Shown here piece by piece: positions 62,152-64,000 of a stretch of 64,000 bases of DNA. A program made the position numbers and the translations under genes. Origin of the DNA: JABWCQ01 sp964530625. GTDB taxonomy: Bacteria > Electryoneota > RPQS01. The DNA lies in contig CAZHAK010000003.1 in NCBI GenBank assembly GCA_964530625.1, positions 62,001-126,000 on the forward strand, read 5' to 3'. Under the pieces are notes generated by a model, which was not told the DNA's origin, did no database searches, and saw nothing but the letters and a program-made list of their open reading frames with translations. How positions within the stretch are numbered: position 1 is the first letter of the stretch; every line of letters starts with the position of its first letter.

Positions 62152-63747
62152 ATGAACACCAAACCCTCAAAATCCGCCGTACAAGTTAGCCGCAAACCCA
62201 AACTTTGGGCCATGCTCTCCACGATGAAATTCGCTATCTGGATTCTCATCGTCGTTGGCGTGCTGTCGCTGGCTTCGCTTTTCAGCGGAGAACTCGTTGA
62301 TCCGCAGTGGATGAAAACAGAACCCAAAGGCGCAGGTGCGGCCTTCGGTCAACTCGTTTACAAATCGCTCGAAATGCACGACCCGTTCCGCTCGTGGTGG
62401 TATCGCGGATTGGTCGGTCTGCTTTCGCTGTCACTTTTCGCTTGCATCCTCGAGCGTACCCCTATCGTTTGGCGGCAATGGAGCAAGAAACCCGTGCTCG
62501 ATCCTCGCGTCGTCAATCCACGCACCGCGCCGATCTACTTGACGACCACTGAACCGGCAGACACCTTCCTCAGCAGATTGTCCACGAAACTCTCTCCGCG
62601 CCTAAAAAGTGACAAACTCTGGGTCGGCGAATCCGGCAGACTCGCGCTCTGGGGACCATTGCTCACACATCTCGGCTTGCTCTCGCTTGCAGTTGGTGGC
62701 CTTGTCGGATCATTCGCCGATTCAAACTATCGCGCCGGAGGATACGCAGGCGACACAGTAGCGCTTGATGAAATGCCCTTTGAAGTTCGTATTGACAGCT
62801 TTAGAGTGGAGTTCTATCCGCTGCAACCGTTGCAGTGGGTGCTCGTTGACAATGAATGGTTCGGGAAACTCGTCAAGAAAGACGGTCCCGGTACATGGCA
62901 AATAGAGCGCTTCGATCAGAACGGCAACTCCTATCTTGTTTCAATGGAAGAAGAGTGGATCTCAAATGATTGGGACATTCAACGCGCCTCCGGCAACATC
63001 AAGCAATACATCAGCAGCGTCACTGTGTTTGAAGACGGACAGGAAGTGGACAAGAAGCAAATCTCCGTCAATACCCCCCTGCGCCGATCGGGATTCAGAC
63101 TCTATCAAAGCTCCTACGATCCCTCGTCGCCGCGAGTTCATGCAACCTATGAACAATTGACGCTCGTAGTCACCGACACCGCCAGCAACGCTGCCCAGAG
63201 AGTGCCGATGAAGCAGGGCCAAAGCATAACGGTTCCCGGTGATACCGTCACCATCACCGCAGGCCGCTTGTTGCCCGATTTCAAACTCGACTCGCGCCGC
63301 AACGCCTATTCCGCCAGCGGCAACTTCACCAATCCTGCGGTTGAGTTGATTGCCGAAGGACCAAGCGGCTTCAAGAAGAGCATGTGGTCGTTCACGCAAA
63401 TGCAGGGACATCAACTAAACGTCGGCGGAAATCGTTTTGAAGTTACTGACCTCGTCGGCACCGATGCGCGCATGGATATCGCCACGATTTTCGATATTCG
63501 CAAATCCGTCGGTACCGAATTCCTTTGGTTCGGTTTCATCATCGCCTCGCTCGGCTTAGTACTTTGCTTCTACATTACACATCGCATCGTCTATGTCGAA
63601 TTGCCGACTCCCGAACAGCCACTGACGCAACTCTACGCCTTCAGCAAGAAAATGATACGCGCCTTTGAATTGGACATTGCCGCCATCGCGGAAAGTCCGG
63701 GTCACGAAGTGAAGATGTCCGTCCAACCTGACATCGTGCACTACTGA
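62152..63747 (+). CDS. resB: Cytochrome c biogenesis protein ResB (CcsB)
   Basis: A 531-residue protein, 5 bp after ccsA. N-terminal helices are STMKFAIWILIVVGVLSL and WYRGLVGLLSLSLFACILER; a third follows at about residues 168-187 (LLTHLGLLSLAVGGLVG). A large periplasmic domain (about 190-460) includes TPLRRSGFRLYQSSYDP, a ResB hallmark, and a last helix is about 470-490 (LWFGFIIASLGLVLCFY). It partners CcsA in holding apocytochrome and haem for thioether formation. A strong bidirectional terminator follows. Confidence 0.93.
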   Translation: MNTKPSKSAVQVSRKPKLWAMLSTMKFAIWILIVVGVLSLASLFSGELVDPQWMKTEPKGAGAAFGQLVYKSLEMHDPFRSWWYRGLVGLLSLSLFACILERTPIVWRQWSKKPVLDPRVVNPRTAPIYLTTTEPADTFLSRLSTKLSPRLKSDKLWVGESGRLALWGPLLTHLGLLSLAVGGLVGSFADSNYRAGGYAGDTVALDEMPFEVRIDSFRVEFYPLQPLQWVLVDNEWFGKLVKKDGPGTWQIERFDQNGNSYLVSMEEEWISNDWDIQRASGNIKQYISSVTVFEDGQEVDKKQISVNTPLRRSGFRLYQSSYDPSSPRVHATYEQLTLVVTDTASNAAQRVPMKQGQSITVPGDTVTITAGRLLPDFKLDSRRNAYSASGNFTNPAVELIAEGPSGFKKSMWSFTQMQGHQLNVGGNRFEVTDLVGTDARMDIATIFDIRKSVGTEFLWFGFIIASLGLVLCFYITHRIVYVELPTPEQPLTQLYAFSKKMIRAFELDIAAIAESPGHEVKMSVQPDIVHY

Positions 63748-63765
63748 CATTCTTCAGACAAACAG

Positions 63766-63797
63766 AAAAGGACCCGCCTTACAACGGGTCCTTTTTT
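63766..63797. terminator. Bidirectional terminator between resB and alanine racemase
   Basis: AAAAGGACCCG (63766-63776) and CGGGTCCTTTT (63785-63795) form a perfect 11-bp stem with a CCTTACAA loop, with a T tract on the plus strand and an A tract on the other side. It serves the convergent resB and alr genes. Confidence 0.92.
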
Positions 63798-63818
63798 ATT
63801 CAATAGAGTCGCTCTGCG

Positions 63819-64000
63819 CTATGCGACGACGACGCGCTCGATATCCGGCGACAAACGCACCAGCGCTTCGTAGTTGAGCAGATTCGTCAAGTCACTGAAG
63901 GCGCCGACCGTGATCTCACTTTGTCCCTGCTTGCCGATCATCACCACTTCATCTCCTACCTGAACGTCGCGAATATCCGTCACGTCCACCAGCATCATGT
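63819..64000 (-). CDS. alr: Alanine racemase, C-terminal fragment
   Basis: The last 59 or so codons of a minus-strand gene ending at TAG (63819-63821). The sequence MLVDVTDIRDVQVGDEVVMIG, followed by GQSEITV and TNLLNYEALVRLSPDIERVVVA, matches the C-terminal beta domain of PLP-dependent alanine racemase, which supplies D-Ala for peptidoglycan. The catalytic PLP domain lies beyond the window edge. Confidence 0.88.
   Translation of the reverse strand, partial: MMLVDVTDIRDVQVGDEVVMIGKQGQSEITVGAFSDLTNLLNYEALVRLSPDIERVVVA

Noticed and set aside
1..64000. CRISPR arrays, insertion sequences, integrases or prophage genes.
   Set aside because: No spaced direct-repeat arrays, transposase-like frames or attachment-site duplications were seen, despite two tRNA genes.

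Overview
The window reads as a chromosomal segment of a diderm (Gram-negative-type) bacterium of moderate GC content that makes very large amounts of c-type cytochrome. It has TolC-type outer-membrane channels, several outer-membrane beta-barrels, System II (CcsA/ResB) cytochrome maturation, C5-route haem synthesis, tRNAs without encoded CCA, and frequent GTG/TTG starts. I cannot name the phylum from this sequence; an uncultivated lineage with extracellular electron transfer (EET) capacity is plausible but is inference.

Layout. (1) 1-5.4 kb: housekeeping and unassigned genes (LolA-like protein, a small OM barrel, a metallo-beta-lactamase-fold hydrolase, DinB, a DUF1801-AlkD fusion) and two tRNA-Ser genes. 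Each tRNA follows a copy of the same 52-bp palindromic repeat. (2) 5.6-26.4 kb, plus strand: a metal-resistance island. An NtrB/NtrC-type pair stands before a Cu/Ag-type CBA efflux operon, whose upstream region carries a well-matched sigma-54 promoter and a perfect palindrome. Next come a duplicated TRASH-like metal-binding protein, a DUF2231 protein, a CopA-type P-ATPase, an alcohol-dehydrogenase-like gene and a second His-rich CBA operon. (3) 26.4-34.7 kb, minus strand: a tightly packed six-gene operon reading cytochrome b-like membrane protein, Fe-S/flavin oxidoreductase, TPR protein, 20-haem cytochrome, 28-haem cytochrome, OM barrel. It is a candidate inner-to-outer membrane electron conduit. 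(4) 35.1-43.7 kb, minus strand: a second six-gene operon reading OM barrel with an F5/8C-like insertion, two CsgG/LpoB-like proteins, a double-parvulin PPIase, a 26-haem and a 16-haem cytochrome. (5) 44-46.2 kb, minus strand: an NHL beta-propeller protein and a hexahaem cytochrome whose N-terminus and motif order match OmcS, the Geobacter cytochrome-filament subunit. (6) 46.7-63.7 kb, plus strand: a complete ten-gene haem operon (hemC-D-E-N-H-Y-X-A-B-L), a histidine kinase/OmpR-type regulator pair, a second OmcS-like protein with seven CxxCH motifs, and ccsA/resB. The window closes with the C-terminus of alanine racemase on the minus strand.

The parts fit together. Six cytochromes in about 32 kb carry 103 CxxCH motifs. 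The haem operon would supply the cofactor, CcsA/ResB would attach it, a double-parvulin PPIase could help fold secreted products, the two conduit operons could carry electrons across the envelope, and the OmcS-like proteins could form extracellular filaments. The whole-system reading is inference from gene content; individual gene calls rest on visible motifs.
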